Shown: piece after piece, positions 10,961 through 20,690 of the stretch
How the letters are laid out: each line of letters opens with the position of its first letter
Position numbering within the stretch: the stretch's first letter is position 1
NCBI RefSeq assembly: GCF_914767665.1
Contig: NC_059501.1
Span: 26,140,501-26,204,500, forward strand
Direction of reading: 5' to 3'
Length of the DNA stretch: 64,000 bases
Origin: Harmonia axyridis
Lineage: Eukaryota > Arthropoda > Insecta > Coleoptera > Coccinellidae
Notes under the pieces: model-generated
Told to the model about the DNA's origin: nothing
Seen by the model: the letters and a program-made list of their open reading frames with translations, nothing else
The model's database searches: none
Position numbers and translations under genes: made by a program

Positions 10961-11759
10961 TCGGCCAATACTATTGACCCATTTTAGTGGGTTCGATATC
11001 TGACTTGATTTTTTCAAATGTTAACTTTGGATCTGAATCAATGAATAATTTAATTTCTACCAAAATGAAAAGATGAATAAATCAGTAGGATAGCATTTCT
11101 GAAATGGCCATATAGCACCTATTTCCATAACGATTAAAAGATTGGAAACTTTAGTGAACAAATAGGTAGGTATCTACATTTTTATACAAATTTGATCATT
11201 CATTCATGACATGGAAATTTTCAATAAATAGTCTACTTTTTAAAGTATTTTATACCTTCATTGAATTGCTGGAAAATTGATACCAATTTCGAAAGTGACT
11301 GCCATTTTAAAATTCTTCATATACTGAATGATCCTTCAAGATTTATTTCTGTCGTAACATTTTGACTAGTATTTCAACTGATATATTCCATACGTTATTG
11401 AAATCAATATCTTCAAAGTACTATTCAAAAGACTTATAATGGAATTTAGAAGAATATATCTTTCTCAATTTCATAGTCATATATGATATGATGCATAAGT
11501 CCAAATTGAATTAATTCACATCTAAAGTGAATGTTATTTTTAGAAATATTCAGTATAGCTATAATAAACCAACTAAAAAGAGACATAATGAATAGACTTG
11601 CCTTTCAAATACCCATGGCCTATGTTACCTCATAAGCAATTACCTATAATATCTTATCTTGGTGAAACCTTTTTGAGAAATCAGGTTATAAGTTTGAGAG
11701 TCTCTAATTTCCAAGGTTTATTAATACATGTTTCAGTTGAGCGGAAAATAATATAACAG

Positions 11760-12170
11760 GGTATATATAGTTGAAATTATTAGTATGAAAGATTTGACTT
11801 ATTCATTATAAATTCAACAGCACTGCACTCAAATTCTTCAAAAACGGAGTGGTCACTTATATTTTTGCACTCCTCTGTCGTAAAAGTGTATATTTTAGAT
11901 ATTCAAAAAACATATGGAAACTTTTGAATGTTATCTGACTAACTTGGCTCTTTTTTTCCAGTAATAAAGCCAATTGTGAATTATCTATAAGGAGTGTTTC
12001 TATCTGTTTAATACTGTTTCATAGTAGCACAACTTTTACTCCAATCCAAGACTGAATTGATGAATGAAGCTTCTGTTCTCTTTGGTAGTTCCATCTTCTG
12101 TCGCAATAAATTCAAATTTTCACGAAAGGGAATGTAGTTTTATAGTTTGTGGAAAATAAACGAAAAATTC
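11760..12170 (-). pseudogene. Unrecognised protein-coding remnant, second copy
   Basis: Paralogue of 5780-6174 on the minus strand. It shares IATEDGTTKENRSF, the LLIDNSQLALLLEK stretch (frameshifted here) and SVFEEFECSAVEFIM. It has its own lesions, including a Gly-to-TGA change within the VFGISKIY block. It keeps an extra stretch (FIHQFSLGLE) that is missing in the first copy. Family not recognised. Confidence 0.45.
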
Positions 12171-12299
12171 CTGAAATAAAGTAACATTCATCCAATTAAT
12201 TCCAAATAATACAAACACTTAAAACAAACCTGAATTGAGGAAAATGCATTCGATGATATAAATGTTCATTTCCAAATTTTGACAAATACCTATCTATCG

Positions 12300-12683
12300 A
12301 ATTTTCGATTCGCCGAAGACTTTGCATTTTATCTGTCGGCATTTATTTAAATATTGAATAACAATTTTGGAAACTGCAAACTTTTTCAAGAACTTTCATA
12401 TATCGAAATGGAATATTTATTATTAACATGACACTGACAGCCAAATTGTCCACAGATACCACAGAAATATGGGACTTGAAATGTCAAAATGATCCGAAAC
12501 ACCCCGTATACTCGAAAACCGCGGGGAGAATCGAAGGTTTGGGATTTTTCCCGGGATCTCCAGACGATTTTGAGGGGGGTCTTATTCTTGTCATTTTTGC
12601 TCTAGATGGTCCCGTTTGGGCTGTGATTTTACGTTTAAAGTTTGACGTATATGTGCAAGCGGTTTTATATATACTTAGATTCG
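12300..12683 (+). repeat. Near-identical repeat segment, truncated at the array edge
   Basis: Matches 6280-6640 almost base for base, including the same open frame starting at 12,428. At about 12,680-12,684 it passes directly into the zinc-finger repeat unit (CTTAGATTCGATCAGTTG), so its GC-rich tail is missing. Confidence 0.6.
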
Positions 12684-13077
12684 ATCAGTTGTACTTTGTA
12701 ACAATAACATAGAATTTGTCTAAAGTAGTTGATATAAACCGAAACATATTATGCTCAAAATTCAATATTGATAATTACCATTCCTTAATACAATAAACAC
12801 TTTTTTTGCCTACTGAAACCACTCGAAATTGAGATATCGCAATAAATAAAAAGAGAACATCTTCAAAAAATATAAGGCAATGTCTAAGTTTGAAGTAATC
12901 ATATCTCATTTGGATCAAATTGAAGATTAATTGTAAAGAGTAGTTTTTCCTCCTCGATTTCGTGCCAACACGAAAGTGTTTGTAAACACTTTCGTTTGTC
13001 AACAGTTCACACTTCACACCAAAGAGAGTTGTCAATAATTTATTCCTTTTCATTTTTTTTTTGTTCTCCTCTGTATA

Positions 13078-14614
13078 CAGGGTGGCCACTTTTTCAATGG
13101 GATTGTATTGGTAACTTTTAAACCATAAGAGTTAGAAGGTCGGTCAAATGGAGAAAAAGTTGCATGATTAGAAGCATTATCAAGCAGTTCAAACAAATCG
13201 AGATTATCAGGGCCGGTTTTCGAGATATCATAAGAAAAGTAAATTATGTCATTTTGATTTTTCTTTTTTTCCCACTTTATTTCAAAAATTATCAAAAAAT
13301 GTTACAGGAACTTTTTATTCGACAGTAAATTATCCTCAATTTGACGTATTCAAATTTCGTATCCAACGTTTCGTACTCTCTGGGCCACCCTCAACCTCAT
13401 TTTTTTCAATACGGACCTGCATATTTTATGACATTTTTCGAAATAACTTTTAACGCTGAATTCAACGATATATCATACAATGTCATTCAAAGTAGATTTT
13501 CAGGTGATTTTGACCCTTATCCAATTTTCTTCGGGTAGGATCTGTATTACCTTCATTTAGTTTAATTAACAATATGCAATATGCAATAAATTTCGATAAG
13601 AAAATCAACTTACCCATCTTGAACTAAATGGAACATATAAGAATCAAAGCAAGAAACCAGTATACTGGTTTCTTGGTTCTTCTTTTATAATAATCATTTG
13701 AATATTTCAATTCATAATAATTAAACGAAAGTATCATTCAATGAAAAAAAAATGAAATGATTATTCGAAAGTAAATGAAAATTAATGAAGTAAGTGTTCG
13801 AAAAGTCCACCATTTTGTAAAATGCACTTTACGGTTCTGGAACCCATACTTCTTATACATTTGCTTGTTTGGTCTCCTTGAATACCTTCCAAAACATTCT
13901 CAATTTTCTCGAGAGGTATCACTATTGAAACAAATTACAAATTCGAACTTTATTTTGAGATCATTACGATATAATTTTTGCAAGGCTTGGTATTAAAATT
14001 TAAAATCATTGTATTCGCGTCTCTTGACTATTTTATTACCAGCAGTTTTTGAAAAATTCCATTCACTGGCCAAAGTTCTCGATTTTTTTTCTGGGTTCGA
14101 TTGAATTTGGGTCAGAACATTGATATCGTTAATAGACTTTTTTTTTCTTACATAAACACCATTAAATTTGGATGAGGGTCAAAATCACCTGAAAATCAAC
14201 TTTGAATGACATTGTATGACATATCGTTGAATTCAGCGTTAAAAATTATTTCGAAAAATGTCATAAAATATGCAGGTCCGTATTGAAAAAAATGAGGTTG
14301 AGGGTGGCCCAGAGAGTACGAAACGTTGCATACGAAATCTGATTACGTCAAATTGAGGATAATTTACTGTCGAATAAAAAGTTCCTGTAACATTTTTTGA
14401 TAATATTTGAAATAAAGTGGGAAAAAAAGAAAAATCAAAATGACATAATTTACTTTTCTTATGATATCTCGAAATCCGGCCCTGATAATCTCGATTTGTT
14501 TGAACTGCTTGATAATGCTTCTATGCATGCAACTTTTTCTCCATTTGACCGACCTTCTAACTCTTATGATTTAAAAGTTACCAATACAATCCCATTGAAA
14601 AAGTGGCCACCCTG
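13078..14614. mobile_element. 1537-bp long-inverted-repeat element with TA duplication, unit 1 only
   Basis: It begins CAGGGTGGCCACTTTTTC and ends with the reverse complement, flanked by TA at 13,076-13,077 and 14,615-14,616. Units 2 and 3 have the empty site CTCTGTATATAACAAC, which matches precisely after removing the element and one TA. The inverted arms are about 450 bp each (13,078-13,527 and about 14,165-14,614), with a middle of about 640 bp lacking any recognisable transposase. That fits a non-autonomous Tc1/mariner-type foldback. A separate perfect 24-bp palindrome sits at 13,651-13,674. The ORFs over the arms are by-products. Confidence 0.9.
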
Positions 14615-14881
14615 TATAACAACAATCAAAGAAGCTGAGGACGACATTCAAGTAGTTATATTTCTGAGAAATCAAACTACAACAAAAGAAAGTATTGCTA
14701 AAATCAGCTAAAGGGTTCAAGAGAAAATGAACTCGTTGAGATTTTGCCCGTTCCCCTAATTTTGCCGATTTATATGTGAATTGTTCCTAAAAAAAGAAAA
14801 ACTTCAGATTCATTCAAGTAAATTACTCTAGAAATATTTCATTAGCTTGTTGTTCAATAAAATAATAATAATAATACTCAC

Positions 14882-15235
14882 TCATATGATGTCCTAGCAT
14901 CATCTTGTTCCATTTCTTCTAATCCAATCTTAACTCTGTTGTGATTATTCTAATTTTTTCTGGGTAAACACGAAGAATATTCATATGACGTTGAGATACT
15001 CGAATCTGCTACGTCAAATTGGCAGCTACGTTGCCAAATCGGAAAATTAATCAGGTATATGAAGTATTTCATGAAAAATGGAAATTTTTTACCATTTCCA
15101 TTTTTCATTTATATTTTCAAAGATTTATTCTGATTCTGAATACGACTGATACTGCTACAACAAAATTCATCCTAAAAGCAGTTTCTCAAGTGAAATGGTT
15201 AAGAACTTATACACGCATATAATTTACTGAAGTAA
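14882..15235 (-). pseudogene. Orphan upstream exon of a zinc-finger gene (C type)
   Basis: Reading leftward on the minus strand, the frame gives NNHNRVKI.LEEMEQDDA.TSYE and ends at a GTGAGT donor (14,876-14,881). The exon is homologous to the C-type exons at 37,696 and 59,311, but its zinc-finger exon is absent: the array begins at 12,684, inside what would be the intron. It is a truncated module at the array edge, with no expected product. The 5' limit of the exon is not defined. Confidence 0.6.
15071..15108. repeat. Perfect 15-bp-stem hairpin inside the upstream exon region
   Basis: ATGAAAAATGGAAAT pairs fully with ATTTCCATTTTTCAT across an 8-nt loop. Counterparts at 59,499-59,536 and 37,892-37,927 differ at paired positions in a compensating way. 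Confidence 0.75.
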
Positions 15236-15444
15236 AATGTAATTATGGATCTTTTTGTGAATAGGATGAAGCGCTTTTCAACACAAGTTAATGTTTTCTT
15301 TGTTTAGTTCTTTCCTTCGTAAGCTCTGCGAACTAAGCGAGTAAAATATTCAAATAAATTTTCTGAAATAAATGTTTCATTTTCTCTTTAAGAAGTTCAT
15401 TGAAAACTAACAACTCCGCATTGAATGGGAGAAATATATAATCA

Positions 15445-15485
15445 TCAACCTACCATCCGCGTCCACTGCAGGACATAAGACTCCC
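15445..15485 (-). pseudogene. Tiny LINE reverse-transcriptase C-terminal relic
   Basis: On the minus strand ESYVLQWTRMVG-stop, followed by TGATGATTAT, matches the common C-terminal ending (EAYVQQW..) of RTE-like and related insect LINEs. Equivalent relics sit at 20,394, 38,258, 43,120 and 59,874, so it was present before the modules multiplied. Confidence 0.45.
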
Positions 15486-15599
15486 TAAAAATAAGGAATA
15501 AATTAAAAAAAAATCTCTCCGATTGACAGTTATTACTCAAGGTATTATATCTATTCTAAATGTTCAGCAAAATGAAAAGTCGGACCAAATATAATACTG

Positions 15600-15830
15600 T
15601 TATGACTCTGTTTGCACGAGAGGTGGCGTTATGGGCGTCTACTAGCCACTCTACTACGGCCCCGGCAGGTTTATGAGCGTCACCGCGTTGCAGCCGAGTC
15701 ACCCCTACACGATGGTGTAGGAGGGTGTCTTAGGCAGAGATCGCTGGATTGCCTAACTGAAGAGTCCAAAAGTGATCTCGGGATGAAACACGCATAATCC
15801 TTACGGTGAGGGAGCACCTACGTGATTTTG
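15600..15830 (+). repeat. GC-richer segment of unknown nature
   Basis: A 230-bp island of clearly higher GC than its surroundings, also at 38,420-38,629 and 60,045-60,250. It contains a 61-codon open frame (15,612-15,797) not conserved between copies. It may be the upstream part of the X gene or an inserted short repeat. No family recognised. Confidence 0.35.
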
Positions 15831-16394
15831 GCTCGAGAATGTCTCACCAAAATCACACCTGAAAAAACGGAGTTCGAGAAAAATTAGAGCAGAGGTAAAT
15901 GCCTCGAAAAGCTTATGCATGGAGGGGGGAAAATTTGCGGCCAAATAAAGAAGAAAAATTCAAAAACCAGGTTCTGACTGGGCACTGATATCAAAAAACT
16001 ATGAATGCAATGACATTTTCTCATCTTCGATGAACAATAAGGCCTTCAATGTGAGGTAGGAGGAGATATGGAACACCAGGAAGAAAATTTTATATTATTA
16101 TTATGAAGTGAATACTGTTGTAAGTGATTTTGTTCATGATCAAAACAATGCACTTTTCTTAAAATTTGGGTTTACTAAGACCACTTATATATTTTCTTTC
16201 AGAACAATGAAACTTTTCAAGAATATGTGTCATCAGAGTTGCTAACACCTGTATCTCAGCCTTTGAGAGTCTCGGAGCTTGCACAGACTGAATGAATTTT
16301 AGAGGAGGAGACTCCTCCACCCCCTGGAAATCAAGATATAAAAAAGAGAAAATATGATGGTACAGTAAATCCAAAGACACTTGGAGGAAGCTGA
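15831..16394 (+). pseudogene. Gene X, unit 1 A-side copy: exon, 83-bp intron, exon (broken)
   Basis: An unrecognised plus-strand gene. The upstream exon reads ..EIWNTRKKILYYYYEVNTV and ends at a strong T|GTAAGT donor (16,120). The 83-bp intron ends in TATTTTCTTTCAG (16,202). The next exon continues in phase as NNETFQEYVSSELLTPVSQP, then ..ELAQTE-stop-ILEEETPPPPGNQDIKKRK, then YDGTVNPKTLGGS-stop at 16,392-16,394. A single TGA interrupts this exon. The upstream exon also has lesions, including a 45-bp loss near 15,918 and a TAG before EEIWNT. It is convergent with ZNF-A. Confidence 0.55.
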
Positions 16395-16574
16395 GTATTT
16401 CGATTTTACAAGGGTTGTCCAAGTCTCCAGAAATTCTTTTGGAGCCGGTGAATTTATCGCCTAAAAATACTTTCAAATAAACCCCGGTATCTAGCAGATC
16501 GCGGTATCCACTTCAAAGAGACATCTGGCCAAGCGTTTTTATGGACTAGTTCAAGTGACTTTTGATATACTATA

Positions 16575-16775
16575 ACAAAACCTATTTCGAAGTATCAATT
16601 GTTTATCAATATCATTCATTTTTTCAAGGGAACCACCATTATCAAGAAGGAGACCACATTTCCAAAATGGTTGTTACGGCGAGTCGAATACATTTCCTTG
16701 CGTCACATTTTGGAGCTTCGTGACCCCAGGAATCATTACACTCATCGATTAAATCATTTGTTGTAAATTATTTGT
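16575..16775 (+). repeat. Conserved short frame downstream of gene X
   Basis: The frame containing KKETTFPKWLLRRV and ISLRHILELRDPRNHYTHR is open in four of five copies (24,700, 39,295, 46,785, 60,920); this copy has a Y-to-stop-neutral variant (GAATACAT). It may be a terminal exon of X or just a conserved repeat. No domain recognised. Confidence 0.3.
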
Positions 16776-16794
16776 CTTTGTGACTTTAAAACTG

Positions 16795-17000
16795 GGCACA
16801 GATGGCAACTGATCAACTTAATTAAATTAAAAACAATATTTGAAATAGATCGTTTATTTAAGAACATTACTGCTTATGAATTAATTACGAAGAAATTGTT
16901 GTTCACAACTCAATTAAAATAAAAATAAATATTTAAACTAGGTCGTTAATTTAAGAATATTACTGCTTATGAATTAATTTGATAAAATAACTATTAATTA
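16795..17000. repeat. AT-rich minisatellite, ~95-bp period, 3' of ZNF-A
   Basis: TTACTGCTTATGAATTA recurs about every 95 bp with GAAGAAATTGTTGTTCA between, about two copies here. A longer array lies at 25,245-25,600. No gene here. Confidence 0.65.
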
Positions 17001-17001
17001 A

Positions 17002-17145
17002 TTATGTTCTGCAAGTGTTGATATTCACACTCTGATTGTTAAGAGGTAGATCAGGTACATTTTTCGTCACGATCAAATTATTCAATTCTGAATCGTCAAT
17101 ATCATCAGGTACTAGAGGTAGTTCCTCATTTTCCACATGACAATT
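17002..17145 (-). other. Possible 3' coding remnant downstream of ZNF-A
   Basis: A minus-strand frame of 47 codons reads ENEELPLVPDDIDDSELNN then LIV..NVPD, acidic and protein-like, and is repeated downstream of every ZNF copy. In the C copies the frame continues as SQQSDCEYQRLQNILN-stop. It follows a degenerate last finger (YEYASVKNKSLRKHI) that lost its cysteines. It could be the original C-terminal exon of the ZNF family. No splice site could be fixed. Confidence 0.35.
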
Positions 17146-17247
17146 TTGTTACCAACCTCAGTAAAGTTACATAGGTGATATTTAATTTATTTTCATTCGA
17201 ATGAATAATATTTATATGTTTTCGGAGGCTCTTATTTTTAACTGAAG

Positions 17248-17267
17248 CATACTCGTATGCGAGTATG
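17248..17267. repeat. Short palindrome CATACTCG-TATG-CGAGTATG
   Basis: Perfect 8-bp stem between the finger array and the degenerate terminal finger. It is also at 25,864, 39,973, 47,950 and 61,593, but lost in C copies. It lies inside a former finger codon run, so it may be a mutation hotspot scar or a 3' UTR hairpin. Confidence 0.5.
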
Positions 17268-17374
17268 AGTGTGGTTATGGGTATGAGTAGTTAAATATGT
17301 TAACACATATGTTCTCTTTTATTCAAGTGAATAACATTCATATCCTTATCGACTCCTCCCTTTTGTTCAGTTGC

Positions 17375-18522
17375 TTACTTCAAATGAACTGCATCTATAT
17401 GCCTTTTCATGTTATGTTTATAAACTGAAGCAAATTTGCACAGGTGACATCTATGTTCCAGTTTATCCAAATGATCAGCCTTCATTTGTTTTTCAAGTAC
17501 TTCCTTATGTTTAGCAGCATACTCACAAAACTCACATTCATGTTCTTGTTTATGCGAATGAACTCCAGCTATATGCCTTTTAAGGTTTTTTGTATAAGCT
17601 GAAGTATAGTTGCACAAGTGACATCTATGTTCTCGTTTATTCGAATGAACTCCAACTACATACTTTTCGATGTTCCCTTTATAAGCTGAAGCATAGTTGC
17701 ACAGGTGACATCTATGTTCTCGTTTATCCAAATGAACAGCCTTTATATGAATTTCAAGTCCTGGCTTATGTTTAGCAGAATACTCACAAAACTTATATTT
17801 ATATTCTCGTTTATTCAAATGAACTGCATCTATATGCCTTTTCATGTTATGTTTATAAGCTGAAGCATAATTGCAGAGTGAAATCTATGTTCTCGTTTAT
17901 CCGAATGAACAGCCTTCATATGAACTCCAGCTATATATATGCCTTTTGAAGTTCTTTGTATAAGCTGAAGTATAGTTGCACAGGTGACATATATGTTCTC
18001 GTTTATTCGAATGAACTGCAACTATATGCTTTTCGATGTTCCCTTTATAAACTGAAGCATAGTTGCACAGGTTACATCTATGTTCTCGTTTATTCAAATG
18101 AACAGCCTTCATATGAATTTCAAGTCCTTGCTTATGTTCAGCAGAAAACTCACAAAACTCACAATGATGTTTTCGCTTATTCAAATGAACAACATTATAA
18201 TGCGGTTTAGATTTCTCTTGTCATTTGTTGTATACTCACATACTAGACATTCTTGTTCTTGTTCATTCGAAGGAACAGCATCCAAATCATTCCTAGTTTG
18301 ATATTTATCAGAATGTTCATCTTCACTACTCAATAACTTAATTTCAAAAGTAATTCTCTCATTGAAACTATAATCTCTCTTCATTTCTGTTTCATATCCA
18401 ATACCAAATAGAATTTTATTCCATTCTCATCAATGTACTGGTCAACAATATCTATATCTTCAGTCTTTACGTCTTCGGTCTCCATATCTTCAGAATACTG
18501 CCCGTCAATTGCATACTGAACG
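17375..18522 (-). pseudogene. ZNF-A zinc-finger exon, unit 1 (frameshifted)
   Basis: C2H2 zinc-finger exon. It starts at the ATTCTAG acceptor (18,523-18,524) with VQYAIDGQYSEDMETEDVKT, an acidic stretch, then MKRDYSFNERITFEI, then C-x2-C-x12-H-x4-H fingers. A frame slip follows ENGI (about 18,410), a one-base loss follows DKRNLNR (about 18,205), TA repeats were added near 17,933, and one base was lost near 17,880. The last open piece (17,375-17,845) holds about six fingers, of which one has Tyr for the first Cys, one has Tyr for His and one has Gln for His. It is probably a pseudogene unless the frames are rescued by splicing. ZNF-A of unit 2 is nearly identical. Confidence 0.82.
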
Positions 18523-18524
18523 CT

Positions 18525-20014
18525 AGAATCAAAGAAGTTATTTGTTAAGAGGAACAATGACATTTTTAGGATGTTAGGAGAAAACACAATTTCAACATTT
18601 TTGGACTTGAAAGGCTGTTTCATATAATCTGTTACCTGCAAATTCGCTTCTTTATAAGAGAATAATTTATAATGGCAATCAGAAAATTTTCAATTCCGGA
18701 AAAAGTATTCCTATTATTGAAGTTATATTATTCTCTTATATTTATTTTCAGACGTTAAAACTATTATTTTCATTTTTATGTTTGGGTAACTTAGCATCTG
18801 AAGTGACCCAAATATTTCACAAGGATTATTTGCCATCTTTCCATTCATTAAAAATTATATAATTATCGTACCAGTTCAATTTGAACCATTATTGATTTGA
18901 AATTAATTTTGGGACACTTCTCATTGTTCAAAGAAATCATTCTTTTTGTTTTTGATTTGCGAGTAATCTCTGAATTTTTGAATATTTTTAGAGTGGAAAA
19001 ACATTGTGGAATAAAAAATAATCAATCACCATCCAAAAATAATACAGTGTCTTCAAAAAATATATACACACAGGCAAATTTAGGGAAACCGAAAATATTT
19101 CAAGGAAGTTTGTTGTTCATTTTCCCTTGAATACTTTGGCCGATTTCAGCAACAATTTTTTATGTTTGTAGCTTGAAACACAACAGTTCTCGAATTTGAG
19201 AAAAATTTCAGCCCTTCATATGGTACTATTTTTCGAGAATAAATGTATAGAATCGCAAAACTCTTCAAGTTAAATTAAATTGATACACCGGAAAATGTAT
19301 GTAAGTTCCATGAAAAAATTAATTGTATTGATTCATTACTATAATGTTAGCTTAGAACATAGAATTTGTAGTTTTGTAGTTAATATAAACCAAAACATAT
19401 TATGTTCAAAATTCTTGTATCCAATGAATTATTCATCGAACAGCAAACGCTCAACATCAATTTTGATTATTACCATTCTTTAATACAATTAACACTTTTT
19501 TTCAGTGTACTGAAACCACTCAAAATTGAGATATCGCAATAAATAAAAAGAGAACATCTTCAAAACATATGAAGCAATGGGTAAGTTTGAAGTAATCATA
19601 TCTCGTTTCAATTAATTTGAAGATTAATTTTTCCTCAACGATTTCGTGCCAACACGAAGTGTTCGTAAACACTTTCGTTTGTCAACAATTCACACCAAAG
19701 GGAGTTGTCAATAATTAGTTACTTTTCATTTTTTTTTGTTCTCCTCTGTATATAACAACAATCAAAGTAGCTGAGGATGACATTCGAGTAGTTATAGTTC
19801 TGAGAAATCAAACTACAAATAAAAAAAATGATTTCTGAAATCGGCTGAAGGGTTCAGAAGAAAATGAACTTCGTTGAGATTTTGCCCGTTCCCCTATTTT
19901 TTCCGGTGTGTATGTAAATAGTTCCTAAAAAAGTGAAAATATCAGGTTCATTCAAGTAAGATACTCTAGAAATATTTCATTAGTTTGTTGTTCAAACCAG
20001 AGATGAATACTCAC
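18525..20014 (-). other. Intron of ZNF-A, unit 1
   Basis: About 1.5 kb between the inferred donor (GTGAGT, 20,009-20,014 on the minus strand) and the acceptor at 18,523-18,524. No gene inside. The stretch GTTTGGGTAACTTAGC..GAAGTGACCCAAAT (18,780-18,815) forms a 7-bp-stem hairpin and is kept in all ZNF copies. Confidence 0.5.
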
Positions 20015-20165
20015 TTATAGTCAAATGATATCCTATCATAGTCTTGTTCCATTTCTTCCAATTCTATCTTAACTCTATTATGATTATTCTCATTTTTTTC
20101 TGGGTAAACATGATGTTTATTGGAATACTCTAACAACTCTTCAAATGGAATGGTTAAGAACGTAT
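20015..20165 (-). CDS. Upstream exon of ZNF-A, unit 1
   Basis: The minus-strand frame is open for about 50 codons: TFLTIPFEELLEYSNKHHVY, then PEKNENNHNRVKIELEEMEQ, then DYDRISFDY, ending at A|GTGAGT. The phase (two bases of a codon) matches the acceptor at 18,523, whose first base completes the codon before GTTCAGTATGC. The same exon is found before each finger exon. It lacks a segment of about 200 bp carried by the B and C versions. The initiator codon is not identified, so an earlier exon is likely. No known domain. Confidence 0.6.
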
Positions 20166-20393
20166 ACACGCATATAATTTACTGGAGTAAACTGTAATTA
20201 TGGATCGTTTTGAGATAAAGCGCTTATTAACACAAGTTAAGGTTTTCTTTGCTTAGTTCTTTCTTTCGTAAGCTCTGCGAACTAAGCGATTAAAACATTC
20301 AAATAAATTTTTTTAAATGAATATTTCATTTTAATTTTAAGGAGTTTATTGGAAACTAACAACTCCAAATTGAATGGAAGTAATATATAATCA

Positions 20394-20435
20394 TCACCCT
20401 ACCATCTGCGTCCACTGCGGGACATAAGAATCTCT
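20394..20435 (-). pseudogene. Tiny LINE RT C-terminal relic
   Basis: DSYVPQWTQMVG-stop on the minus strand, with the same ending as at 15,445. Confidence 0.4.
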
Positions 20436-20582
20436 AATAATAACGAATAAATTAAAAAAAAAATTTCTCCGATTGACAGCAAATATTAATTTTGCAGACA
20501 TATATCAATCAGCAAATCATTAATTTTCTTGTCAGGCAGCAAAGTAAGGAGTTTCCTACCTTGGCAGCAAAATGTATTTATT

Positions 20583-20640
20583 CTCACGGGCGTAGCCAGG
20601 GGGGGGGGCTTTTGGGGGTTCAAACCCCCCCGAAATGTTT
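20583..20640. mobile_element. G-rich transposon end fragment
   Basis: GGGCGTAGCCAGG followed by a G run, then GGGGGTTCAAACCCCCCC with a self-complementary core. It resembles transposon termini commonly starting GGCGTAGCC in arthropods. The partner end was not found. The G run is one or two bases longer in unit 2 (43,314). Confidence 0.4.
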
Positions 20641-20690
20641 AAGATGTCAAAATTTATTGAAACGAAACGTCAAGTTAACAAGAGTATATA

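Larger units (their letters stand above)
9400..12683. repeat. Duplicated block D2 (partner 4070-6640)
   Basis: The more complete copy of the block, with the copia remnant (10,340-10,960), the internal direct repeat (about 10,040-10,210 and 11,545-11,745), the unrecognised minus-strand coding remnant and the near-identical end segment. It is cut at about 12,684 where the tandem array begins. Confidence 0.7.

Noticed and set aside
13341..13996. ORFs inside the 1537-bp element as transposase
   Set aside because: They have no DDD/E motif or helix-turn-helix, and one is mirrored by the inverted arm.
15600..15830. tRNA- or SINE-like gene in the GC-rich island
   Set aside because: I could not fold a cloverleaf or find A/B box promoters convincingly.
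16790..17000. Periodic AT-rich repeats as a CRISPR array
   Set aside because: Units are adjacent and imperfect without spacers, and the setting is eukaryotic.
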